Assembly: GCA_017550655.1 (NCBI GenBank)
Contig: JAFZOK010000013.1
Coordinates: forward strand, 620,001-684,000
Reading direction: 5' to 3'
Source of the DNA: Bacteroidales bacterium
GTDB taxonomy: Bacteria; Bacteroidota; Bacteroidia; Bacteroidales; UBA932
DNA: 64,000 bases
Of this stretch, positions 8,128-14,941 are shown piece after piece. The notes under the pieces were generated by a model. That model did not search any database and was not told the DNA's origin. It was given only the letters and a program-made list of their open reading frames with translations. How positions within the stretch are numbered: the stretch's first letter is position 1; every line of letters starts with the position of its first letter. Position numbers and translations under genes: made by a program.

Positions 8128-8943
8128 ATGAAGGTAGATTTTCTGTATTCAACCGATTTCCAGACGATGAATGCGCTCGAATTGAGTGAAACCTGTATGC
8201 ACCTGCTTTGCTCGGCTGGCGAGGGAAGTTTTGTATTCAACGAGCGGTGCTATCACATAGTAAAGAACGACCTGGTGGTGATACCTTATCCCGCCCGGGT
8301 CAGTAACATTGCGGCCCATGCCGACATGCGGGTTGAGTGGTTTGCGGCTGACTATAAGTTCCTGCAGAATCTGCTGCCATCAAACAACTACAGTATTGGC
8401 GGCAGTATTTCTCTGAATCAGGATCCTGTCATCAAGCTCACCGATGAGCAGGCCAGCCTTCTGCTTGCCGACTTCCACCGGCTTCGTGACCGCATGGGCG
8501 ACCGTCACCTGCTCTTCTACCGCGAACTGATGGGCAGTCTCTGCCTGACCATGATGTATGACATCTTCGAGCCTCATGCCCAGCGCGATGCCACGGATTC
8601 CCATACCGACCGCACGGCCTATATCGTGAAACAGCTCATGGATCTGCTTTCAACCGGCATCAGCCGCACCGAGCGCGAAGTGAGCTACTACGCCGCTCGG
8701 CTGAACGTATCGTCCAAATACTTGTCGGCTACCGTTAAGCGGGTTACAGGCCACAGTGTTAGCTCCTACATCGACCGCCACACAGTACCAATACTGAAAA
8801 ACTATCTGAACGACGAGCGTCTGTCGCTCACCCAGATATCCGAACGGATGAATTTTGCCTCACTCTCGTATTTCAGCCGCTACTGCACCAAGCACCTTGG
8901 ACAGTCTCCCAGCGAGTACCGCAGGAGCCTTCAGCCCAAATAA
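8128..8943 (+). CDS. AraC-family transcriptional regulator of the redox cassette
   Basis: A 271-residue regulator. Residues 1-160 form an AraC-type N-terminal sensor domain (cupin-like). Residues 165-268 hold the double helix-turn-helix DNA-binding domain, with REVSYYAARLNVSSKYLS as the first HTH and LSLTQISERMNFASLSYFSR plus the family signature HLGQSPSEYRR at the end. It is divergent from the flavodoxin - AKR - CMD/cupin - DUF362 operon and is the likely local regulator. Its promoter places the start of transcription at the ATG, and two TGTTTTCAC repeats lie upstream. Arg codons here are mostly CGC/CGG, whereas many neighbours outside the cassette use AGG/AGA more, which may reflect transfer. 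Confidence 0.92.
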   Translation: MKVDFLYSTDFQTMNALELSETCMHLLCSAGEGSFVFNERCYHIVKNDLVVIPYPARVSNIAAHADMRVEWFAADYKFLQNLLPSNNYSIGGSISLNQDPVIKLTDEQASLLLADFHRLRDRMGDRHLLFYRELMGSLCLTMMYDIFEPHAQRDATDSHTDRTAYIVKQLMDLLSTGISRTEREVSYYAARLNVSSKYLSATVKRVTGHSVSSYIDRHTVPILKNYLNDERLSLTQISERMNFASLSYFSRYCTKHLGQSPSEYRRSLQPK

Positions 8944-9080
8944 TCGTTTATCTGATCACGTATTTCTCGGAATTTAGCTGTGAGAAAGCTTCCAGTTTAA
9001 CAGGGCATTTTGAAAATGTTGACCAAAAAGTGACCAATTTTGGGGGATAAAAAGGAAAAGACTTTGTATGGTGCTTGAAA

Positions 9081-9233
9081 ATGAGCAACTTACAAAGTCT
9101 TTTTGTACCCACGGAAAATATTTTTTCAAACCAATTTCTTGAAGACTTGGATAGGATATGGGCGCTGAGGGATGATATACCAGACCCAACGAACCCATTT
9201 TGCACATTTAAGGAAGAAACACTTTTATTATAA
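9081..9233 (+). CDS. Possible 50-residue small protein
   Basis: An ATG at 9081 opens a 50-codon frame ending with TAA at 9231-9233. The product starts MSNLQSLFVPTENIF, continues through an acidic helix (EDLDRIWALRDD) and ends in ETLLL. The composition looks protein-like, but no family is recognised and no clear -33/-7 promoter is seen. An inverted repeat (GACTTTGTA ... TACAAAGTC, 9060-9099) overlaps the start and could hide or regulate it. It lies in the 331-bp gap between araC and a lone membrane gene; the rest of that gap holds two direct TGACCAA copies at about 9019 and 9030 and nothing else I can name. Confidence 0.3.
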   Translation: MSNLQSLFVPTENIFSNQFLEDLDRIWALRDDIPDPTNPFCTFKEETLLL

Positions 9234-9274
9234 CCTCTGCGATAGGGTAGTCGAAGTTTCTGCTAATATATGCT

Positions 9275-10003
9275 CTACCTCATATATCCCTCTACTCTAT
9301 AAACCTTTTCCAAAAGTTTTTGCTCTTTTCCATTTATTCCATGTCGATACCAGACTTCTATTCGAGCGGCATAATAGTCTGTATAATCACCTTCGCTTAT
9401 AACAAACCTTTGTTTATCAACAAGTTTTGAGAAATGACAAACTGGGTCAATGCGTATTCTCGTATTGTTATAGATACGGGATTTTGATAAAGGGATATTT
9501 TCTGATGCTTCATAACAACGGAGGAATATTTCGCCGCCAGGAAGGTCATCATAGTAAAAGTCATATCTGTAAACCCCACAATCTCCCCATATTTGCAGAT
9601 AGGTATTTTTATTCAAGGAGTCAATATCGGCCTCTGGATACCAATAGTCTTGAGCAAGATTATAGTTTATTTCAAGAGGCAAACTATAATCTAACCCTTC
9701 GGGAATAGGATGATTCTTGCCAAACCCATCAGGTCCTGTTTGTGCGGCTAACATAAGAGGCAATCCAAGCAAGCATATAACGAAACCTGAAAACAGGAAC
9801 GAAACGATGCTTTTCCACCATTTTTGGTGACTAAGCAAAACAACCCAGGACGCAGCAATCGCAATAAGTGTCAACAGAAACAATATGAAGACAATTGTTT
9901 CCCAAATAGTTGGAACTGAAACAAACAACAGAATTAACCCAACCATTGTGAAGAAAAGCAACAAAGGAAAACACCACCAGTATTTCAATAAGAACCTCTC
10001 CAT
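9275..10003 (-). CDS. Hypothetical membrane protein, AT-rich orphan
   Basis: A 242-residue protein with three predicted N-terminal membrane helices (about residues 9-30, 34-58 and 66-88) followed by a soluble domain of about 150 residues rich in Tyr, Asp and Trp. The soluble part contains two Cys (GDCGVYRY, FLRCYEA) and probably faces the periplasm. No family was recognised. Base composition is clearly more AT-rich than neighbours, the gene stands alone beside tRNA-Leu, and it shares no operon. These are typical signs of recently acquired DNA at a tRNA locus. The C-terminus (KVYRVEGYMR) looks complete. Confidence 0.7.
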   Translation of the reverse strand: MERFLLKYWWCFPLLLFFTMVGLILLFVSVPTIWETIVFILFLLTLIAIAASWVVLLSHQKWWKSIVSFLFSGFVICLLGLPLMLAAQTGPDGFGKNHPIPEGLDYSLPLEINYNLAQDYWYPEADIDSLNKNTYLQIWGDCGVYRYDFYYDDLPGGEIFLRCYEASENIPLSKSRIYNNTRIRIDPVCHFSKLVDKQRFVISEGDYTDYYAARIEVWYRHGINGKEQKLLEKVYRVEGYMR

Positions 10004-10035
10004 TTATTGTTTTCCAAAAAGTTTTCAGTAAAGAT

Positions 10036-10074
10036 AGAAAAAAAGAAAAGTTCCCTGAAAATTCAGAGAACTTC
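10036..10074 (-). terminator. Terminator after tRNA-Leu
   Basis: Read on the minus strand, arms AAGTTCTCTGAA and TTCAGGGAACTT (one mismatch) are followed by TTTTCTTTTTTTC. It lies 7 bp beyond the tRNA-Leu 3' end. Confidence 0.65.
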
Positions 10075-10081
10075 GTATCAG

Positions 10082-10165
10082 TACCCGGAGCCGGGATCGA
10101 ACCGGCACAGGTTTTACCCCACTGGTGTTTGAGACCAGCGCGTCTACCAATTCCGCCATCCGGGC
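10082..10165 (-). tRNA. tRNA-Leu (anticodon CAA)
   Basis: An 84-nt gene. The acceptor stem GCCCGGA pairs with TCCGGGT, the anticodon stem-loop is CTGGT-CTCAAAC-ACCAG with anticodon CAA (reads UUG), there is a long class II variable arm, and the T-arm is GCCGG-TTCGATC-CCGGC. CCA is not encoded. A TATCTTTG -7 box is present on the minus strand at 10187-10180. Its 3' end sequence recurs at 4391-4404. Confidence 0.95.
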
Positions 10166-10202
10166 CTCATAAGGGACTGCAAAGATAAGTAAAAAGAATA
10201 AG

Positions 10203-10610
10203 CTACCAATTGAAGTTAATTGTTTTCTTCAAGTCCGGATGCAGGCTGTTTGCAACCGGGCAGGTCTTTGCGGCTGATTCTATGATGCGCTTCTGCTGAG
10301 GCGTGAAGTTGCTTCCCTCAGGGAAGTGGAAGTCTATCTTTATTTCAACGACACGCCTTGGGTCTGTGCCCATAATCTTTTCAGTTTCCACTGTTGTGCC
10401 TTCAAGGGTGAAGCCGTAACTCTCTGCGCTGATGCCCATTATGGTAAGCATGCAGCATCCCAGGGAACTTGCCAGAAGGTCTGTAGGGGAGAAGCTTTCT
10501 CCCTTGCCGTGGTTGTCCAGAGGTGCATCGGTGAGGATGGTTGTTCCACTCTGGAGATGGGTTACCTCGTTACGCAGGTTGCCCTTGTATTTGGTGAGCA
10601 TCTTTGTCAT
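10203..10610 (-). CDS. OsmC/Ohr-family peroxide-defence protein
   Basis: A 135-residue OsmC-family protein. The two redox cysteines expected for OsmC/Ohr thiol peroxidases are visible: the first in LASSLGCCMLTIM (residues about 52-53) and the second in AAKTCPVANSLHPDL (about 114). These proteins reduce organic hydroperoxides in the cytoplasm, usually with lipoyl or thiol reductants; the YhfA-like subgroup has a less certain substrate. The SFSPTDLLASSLG segment is the family hallmark. It starts 15 bp after the miaB stop and is probably co-transcribed with it. There is no obvious terminator before the tRNA-Leu gene, which begins 38 bp downstream. Confidence 0.9.
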   Translation of the reverse strand: MTKMLTKYKGNLRNEVTHLQSGTTILTDAPLDNHGKGESFSPTDLLASSLGCCMLTIMGISAESYGFTLEGTTVETEKIMGTDPRRVVEIKIDFHFPEGSNFTPQQKRIIESAAKTCPVANSLHPDLKKTINFNW

Positions 10611-10625
10611 ATCGCTGAGTTTTGG

Positions 10626-12080
10626 TTATTTCTTTTTTGATTTGTCATTTGTCTTTTTGGTGCGGACAATGGTTTTTCTGATTTTTTCCTTGATTTCGTT
10701 GAGGCCCTCTTCAATTGTCTCTTCTGCTTTTTCTATAAGGGTCTTTGGAATCTCGACGATTTCTCCCATAAGGGTAGCCTGGGTGCAGGTGAGGATTTTA
10801 ACCCAGACAAGGTCTCCGGGCTTGGCGTCTTTGGCGTCGAATACACAGAAGCGGTTGTGAGGGGTGCGGCCCGTCATCTGGGACTCTGAACGCTTGGACG
10901 GGCCTTCAACAAGAACCTGGTAGGTCTGGCCGATGCACTTCTGGTTGGACTTGAGGCTGAGCTCGTTCTGGAGGGCGATAATCTCGTTGAGGCGGCGTGT
11001 CTTTTCTTCTTCAGGGACATCGTCCGGATATCTTTTTGCCGCAAGCGTGTTAGGCCTCTGGGAATACTGGAACATGAAGGCTCCGTCATACTGGACTTCT
11101 CTCATAAGGCTCAGGGTCTGCTGATGGTCTTCCTCGGTCTCAGAGCAGAAGCCGGCAATGATATCGGTGGTAATGGCGCAGTCCGGCATAATTCTGCGGA
11201 TGTCCGTTATTTTCTGAAGGTAATCCTCCCGGGTGTACTTGCGGTTCATCTTCTGCAGAAGGCGGGTGCTTCCGCTCTGGACCGGAAGATGGATGTGAGG
11301 GCAGATGTTAGGGTACATTGCCATAGTGTAGAGCACTCCCTTGCGGATATCTTTAGGATGGGAGGTCTGGAAGCGGATTCTCATCTTCGGGCAGGCGATG
11401 GCAACCAGTTCCAGAAGCTGGGAGAAATTCACCTTGCGTGTGGTATTCTCCGGATCTGTCCAGTTGTAGGAATCCACGTTCTGGCCAAGAAGCGTAACCT
11501 CTTTATAACCTTCTTTTGCAAGCTGTTCCGCCTCGGCGACAATGCTCTTTGGATCGCGGCTCCTTTCCCTTCCGCGGGTAAACGGGACAATGCAGTAGGA
11601 GCACAGGTTGTTGCAGCCCCTCATAATGGAGATGAAGGCGGAAACGCCGTTGGAGTCTGTGCGTACAGGCTCGATGTCGGCGTAGGTTTCAAGAGAGGAA
11701 AGGTTGGTTTCCGTCATCTTGCCGCCCTTATCGCGGATGAAAGAGATTACTGCAGGCAGGCTGCGGTAGGAATCAGGGCCGATGGTGAAGTCCACTGCAG
11801 GGTTTTCCAGAAGGCTTTCCTTGAGCCTTTGGGCCATGCAGCCGAGAACTCCCACAATCACCTTACGGTTTTTCTTTTCCAGACGGAAAACATCCAGACG
11901 GCCGAGAACTCTCTTTTCCGCGTTGTCCCTCACGGAACAGGTGTTAACAAGAATGACATCCGCTTTTTTGAGATCATCCGTAAAACTGCAGCCGGCGGCC
12001 TTCAGAATGGCGGAAGCCACCTGGGAATCTGCCACGTTCATCTGGCAACCGTAGGTCTCTATGTATACTTTAAGGTCCAT
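10626..12080 (-). CDS. miaB: tRNA-2-methylthio-N6-dimethylallyladenosine synthase MiaB
   Basis: A 484-residue radical-SAM methylthiotransferase. I chose the ATG at 12080 over an upstream TTG. The N-terminal UPF0004 domain begins VYIETYGCQMNVADSQ, with its three cluster cysteines in YGCQMN, VNTCSVRDNAEKR and LGCMAQ. The radical-SAM domain has the CxxxCxxC motif in RGCNNLCSYCIVPFTRGRERS, and a C-terminal TRAM domain spans about residues 375-440. It adds the methylthio group to i6A37 of tRNAs reading UNN codons. The last 40 residues are an unusual Lys/Glu-rich tail (ending DKSKKK). A TATCTTTG box at 12106-12099 supplies the -7 element; the start is 18 bp beyond it. osmC follows in the same direction. 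Confidence 0.97.
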   Translation of the reverse strand: MDLKVYIETYGCQMNVADSQVASAILKAAGCSFTDDLKKADVILVNTCSVRDNAEKRVLGRLDVFRLEKKNRKVIVGVLGCMAQRLKESLLENPAVDFTIGPDSYRSLPAVISFIRDKGGKMTETNLSSLETYADIEPVRTDSNGVSAFISIMRGCNNLCSYCIVPFTRGRERSRDPKSIVAEAEQLAKEGYKEVTLLGQNVDSYNWTDPENTTRKVNFSQLLELVAIACPKMRIRFQTSHPKDIRKGVLYTMAMYPNICPHIHLPVQSGSTRLLQKMNRKYTREDYLQKITDIRRIMPDCAITTDIIAGFCSETEEDHQQTLSLMREVQYDGAFMFQYSQRPNTLAAKRYPDDVPEEEKTRRLNEIIALQNELSLKSNQKCIGQTYQVLVEGPSKRSESQMTGRTPHNRFCVFDAKDAKPGDLVWVKILTCTQATLMGEIVEIPKTLIEKAEETIEEGLNEIKEKIRKTIVRTKKTNDKSKKK

Positions 12081-12089
12081 TTTGCAGTA

Positions 12090-12121
12090 TTTGCTATACA
12101 AAGATAAGATTTTTAACTTTG
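12090..12121 (+). promoter_or_regulatory. Bacteroidota promoter of the LEA-like lipoprotein gene
   Basis: TTTG at 12090-12093 and TAACTTTG at 12114-12121 are 20 bp apart. The predicted transcript start coincides with the GTG start codon at 12126, giving a leaderless message. It overlaps the divergent miaB promoter (TATCTTTG on the minus strand, 12106-12099). Confidence 0.7.
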
Positions 12122-12125
12122 CGGT

Positions 12126-12635
12126 GTGAGAATTGTTGCGTTAAGAAACAGGGCCTTTTTGTTTTTGCTTGCTGCTTTTGCTGCGGCATTGCTTTTGCCG
12201 TCGTGTGCAGACAGGTACAAGGACATTCAGGTTACCGGCTTAAAGATGGAACGCCTGATACCGTCTTCCCTGAAGAGCGTGGATGCTGTGCTGCTGGTGG
12301 ATGTGGACAATCCCCTAAGATCGAAAGTTAGGGTAAGGAAGATGATGGGGACCGTTTACCAGAACGGCAAGCAAATTGCAACACTTAATTCTGATGACGA
12401 GGTGGAACTGGCTCCGAGATGCATTTCCACAAACCGCATAAAAGTTAGGGTAACGGTAGATAACGCAATGTTTTTCTTTGAACAGTTTCAAAAGGGTGTA
12501 CGCCCTGATTACAGGGAGTTTACGGTGGATCTGAGCGCTATGGCGGGATCTGGCCTGTTCCAGTTCCCTGTGGAGAAGAAAAACATGCCAGTGGAAGAAC
12601 TGGTAAGACAGGCCCGGGCAGTCTGGAAAAGGTAA
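12126..12635 (+). CDS. LEA-type-2-like lipoprotein
   Basis: A 169-residue protein beginning at GTG (12126), the only start that leaves an intact lipoprotein signal (MRIVALRNRAFLFLLAA ... LLPSC, lipid-modified Cys near residue 27). The mature part, with a repeated beta pattern (VDAVLLVDVDNPL, ISTNRIKVRVTVDN), resembles LEA14/WHy-type beta-sandwich domains. These are thought to be structural or stress related; the function in Bacteroidota is unknown. The protein is probably anchored in the outer or inner membrane facing the periplasm. It is followed 4 bp later by a SPOR-like protein gene, so the two form an envelope operon. Confidence 0.75.
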   Translation: MRIVALRNRAFLFLLAAFAAALLLPSCADRYKDIQVTGLKMERLIPSSLKSVDAVLLVDVDNPLRSKVRVRKMMGTVYQNGKQIATLNSDDEVELAPRCISTNRIKVRVTVDNAMFFFEQFQKGVRPDYREFTVDLSAMAGSGLFQFPVEKKNMPVEELVRQARAVWKR

Positions 12636-12639
12636 CATT

Positions 12640-13122
12640 ATGAAGAAAATATTTTTGCTGGCGGTTTTTGTTGTGGCGGTTTCCATTAATTTGGGAGCCC
12701 AGGACACTACTGCCGTTAAGGATCTAAGTCTTGTGGATTCTTCCCTGGTTAACACCTCCGTGTTCTCACTGCTTTCTTCGGAAGGCGGAGGAAGCGCCGT
12801 CATAGACCAGACGGACCAGGTAAGGCAGGCCTTTGACCGGTACAATTCATCCGCTTCTTCCAGAAAGAGCTACGGCTACAAGATTATGGTCTATTCCAGT
12901 AACGGAAAGGAAGCCAGAGGAGTTTCATCCGGTATTGCCGGATCTCTGAAGAACACTTATCCCCATCTGAACGTATACCGCTCATACAAAGCGCCTTTCT
13001 TCATGGTGCACATTGGGGACTTCAGAACAAAAAGCGATGCCATGAAAATCCTTCACGACATCTCTTCTTCTCACAAACAGGCCAAGATAGTGCGCTCCGC
13101 TATCGGCTGGTATGCTTTTTAA
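12640..13122 (+). CDS. Secreted SPOR-domain-like protein
   Basis: A 160-residue protein with a signal peptide (about residues 1-20, ending NLGAQ). It has a low-complexity Ser/Thr spacer (about 25-55) and a C-terminal SPOR-like domain (about 75-160) showing the pattern YKIMVYSSNGKEAR ... VYRSYKAPFFMVHIGDFRTK. SPOR domains bind denuded peptidoglycan glycans at division sites, so a cell-wall role in the periplasm is likely. The 3' end overlaps the 3' end of the convergent glsB-like gene by 23 bp. It is probably co-transcribed with the LEA-like lipoprotein gene. Confidence 0.8.
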   Translation: MKKIFLLAVFVVAVSINLGAQDTTAVKDLSLVDSSLVNTSVFSLLSSEGGGSAVIDQTDQVRQAFDRYNSSASSRKSYGYKIMVYSSNGKEARGVSSGIAGSLKNTYPHLNVYRSYKAPFFMVHIGDFRTKSDAMKILHDISSSHKQAKIVRSAIGWYAF

Positions 13123-14071
13123 ATCTCTTCCACCACTTGTATTTTTTGTCCAGAGCCCATCTGCGGATAGGTTTTACGTGGCGGTCTATCTTCTCTGGAT
13201 AGATGTCTGAAATCTTTATCAGTATTCCCGTCTCTTCCACGCCGCCGAAATAATCGTTGATGGCGGTATCGAAAACCTTCATTGAAGGAGAAAGGTTCAT
13301 ATAGGAATGGATCAGAGGCGGGACATTTTCTCCGTTTGCCTTGAGTTCTTTCTGCATGACCTTTAGGGCATCCTTGTATTCCAGGCCCTCGAACAGGGAA
13401 TTGATGTAAGGGTCGTCCCCGATGCCTTCCAAAGGTTTGTATGCTGTTACAAGGTGCTCGGGATCAGGGAAGTATTTGTGGAGGAAGCAAAGCAGTGTGT
13501 TCCTTGCCCGGCTGTTGTAGGCCGTATACATTGTGACCTTGCCAAAGAAATACTTTATGTTCTCGTACTTGGCCACAAGGGCTCCGAGTCCATCCCAAAG
13601 ATTGTCCAGGGCGTAGATGCTCTTGCGCCTGAGGTTTGCGCTCTGGTAATTAGGCTGGATGAAGGAGCGCCCGAGTTCAATGGTCCACGGGAGGTATTCC
13701 TTCTTGAACTGCTCGGAGAAGGAAAGGATTTCCGTTGTAGCCATTTTCTCGGTAGGAAGGGCGCTGCAGACAATGTAGCGGTAGCCTCCGATTATCTCCT
13801 GGTTGTCTGAATCCCAGACCAGCAGCTGCTTGTAAGGGTCTTGCGGGTCTGTGTCGAATCCATCTATGTCGCAGGCCTTTCCGGTTCCTCCGCCGCCGAG
13901 GCGGAAGGAAATTTCGCGGAGCCTTCCGATTTCCCTCATGGTGAAAGGGGAGTCTTCCGCAGTGATCTCGAAGATCATGTTGTCTCCCTTGCGGGTCTTG
14001 CCGATGAATTTTTCCGGAGTGAGTTCCCTTTTGATGAGGTCTCTATCTATTGGTTGAATTACTTTTTCCAT
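13100..14071 (-). CDS. glsB: GNAT-type N-acyltransferase, GlsB-like (glycine lipid synthesis)
   Basis: A 323-residue protein from the ATG at 14071; an upstream extension lies inside the glsA-like gene and lacks family sequence. It belongs to the OlsB/hemolysin-like GNAT group. Recognisable parts are the segment SFRLGGGGTGKACDIDGFD, GGYRYIVCSALP and the strand ELGRSFIQPNYQ. In Bacteroides thetaiotaomicron the homologous pair glsB-glsA makes glycine lipids: GlsB N-acylates glycine with a 3-hydroxy fatty acid and GlsA adds the second acyl chain. The pair order and adjacency are the same here (glsA-like gene upstream, 29-bp overlap), which supports the assignment. The reaction occurs at the inner face of the cytoplasmic membrane. 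The C-terminal 60 residues extend beyond the core GNAT fold. Confidence 0.82.
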   Translation of the reverse strand: MEKVIQPIDRDLIKRELTPEKFIGKTRKGDNMIFEITAEDSPFTMREIGRLREISFRLGGGGTGKACDIDGFDTDPQDPYKQLLVWDSDNQEIIGGYRYIVCSALPTEKMATTEILSFSEQFKKEYLPWTIELGRSFIQPNYQSANLRRKSIYALDNLWDGLGALVAKYENIKYFFGKVTMYTAYNSRARNTLLCFLHKYFPDPEHLVTAYKPLEGIGDDPYINSLFEGLEYKDALKVMQKELKANGENVPPLIHSYMNLSPSMKVFDTAINDYFGGVEETGILIKISDIYPEKIDRHVKPIRRWALDKKYKWWKRFKKHTSR

Positions 14072-14876
14072 AACTGTAAACTGTCTCTCTGATTTTGTCG
14101 CACCACTGCTGAGGAGTTTCCCTGGAGTTAATGATTTCCTCCGGGGTGATAGGGTCACCGATGGTCAATAGGAAGGTTCTGTTCTTCTGGCGGAACATCT
14201 CGTGCGGAAGAAGGATCATCTCTATGAAAGACTTTATGCCCAGGGCCATCCTGATTTTCGAGGACCAGTAGAAAAGCCTTGAGTTCTTGCCCTTGAAGTG
14301 CATAGGCACTATGCAGCGGCCGCTGTTGGTGGCTTGGCGTACGAAGCTCCTCTTCCATTCCAGATCCTGAATCTTGCCCTTGATAAGCCTTGAGCAGGCT
14401 CCGGCCGGGAAGTTCAGGACATTGTAGTCAGAGTTATAAAGATCCATTACTCCGCGAACCTGTTTTCCACCGGCGGTTCCGAGATTGTTTACCGGAACGA
14501 AGAGTTCCTGCAGAGGCTCAAGGTTCATCAGAATATCGTTGACAAGAAACTTGGAAGGACCGAATCTCTTGCTCAGTTCCGTGGTGATTATAAGACCGTC
14601 CAGACCTCCGAGCGGATGGTTGCTGACAAAGACGTATTTTTCTCCTTCCCTGAAGTTTTCCGGATGGAGGATATTCACGTTGTTCTTGACATTAAGGTAC
14701 TCGAGGCAGCCGTTTGCGAAATCCAGCCCCTTGAGGTCTCCGTACTTTGCCAGAATCTTGTTTATTTCCTTGAGATGTATGATTTTACCGAGTATCCAGA
14801 TGACGAATCCGGGCAGCTTTTTGGCCAGACGCGGGTTCTTCTTTCTGATGACTTCCTTAAGGTTGATAGGTTCCAT
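14043..14876 (-). CDS. glsA: PlsC-type O-acyltransferase, GlsA-like (glycine lipid synthesis)
   Basis: A 277-residue membrane-associated acyltransferase from the ATG at 14876 (MEPINLKEVIRKKNPRLAKK). The acyltransferase motif I (H-x4-D) appears as SNHPLGGLDG, and later conserved blocks include FVPVNNLGTAGGK, LNFPAGACSR and IVPMHFKG. It would transfer an acyl chain to the hydroxyl of the N-acyl-glycine made by the next gene, forming diacylated glycine lipids. The 3' end overlaps the glsB-like start by 29 bp, a sign of translational coupling. It is divergent from rpoN with a 65-bp spacer, so the two genes share a regulatory region. Confidence 0.82.
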   Translation of the reverse strand: MEPINLKEVIRKKNPRLAKKLPGFVIWILGKIIHLKEINKILAKYGDLKGLDFANGCLEYLNVKNNVNILHPENFREGEKYVFVSNHPLGGLDGLIITTELSKRFGPSKFLVNDILMNLEPLQELFVPVNNLGTAGGKQVRGVMDLYNSDYNVLNFPAGACSRLIKGKIQDLEWKRSFVRQATNSGRCIVPMHFKGKNSRLFYWSSKIRMALGIKSFIEMILLPHEMFRQKNRTFLLTIGDPITPEEIINSRETPQQWCDKIRETVYSYGKSNSTNR

Positions 14877-14927
14877 TCTGCCTTGCTTTATGGACTTTGG
14901 TTTAGAGGACAAAATTAAAAAAAATAG

Positions 14928-14935
14928 TATCTTTG
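14928..14935 (+). promoter_or_regulatory. -7 box of rpoN
   Basis: TATCTTTG fits TAnnTTTG and ends 6 bp before the rpoN ATG at 14942, so the leader would be about 2 nt. No good TTTG lies 19-20 bp upstream, so the -33 element is weak. Confidence 0.5.
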
Positions 14936-14941
14936 TTCCAA

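Noticed and set aside
8948..9207. Overlapping minus-strand frames of 77-85 codons between araC and the orphan membrane gene
   Set aside because: Two overlapping frames with neither motif nor promoter; the plus-strand 50-codon frame is at least as likely.
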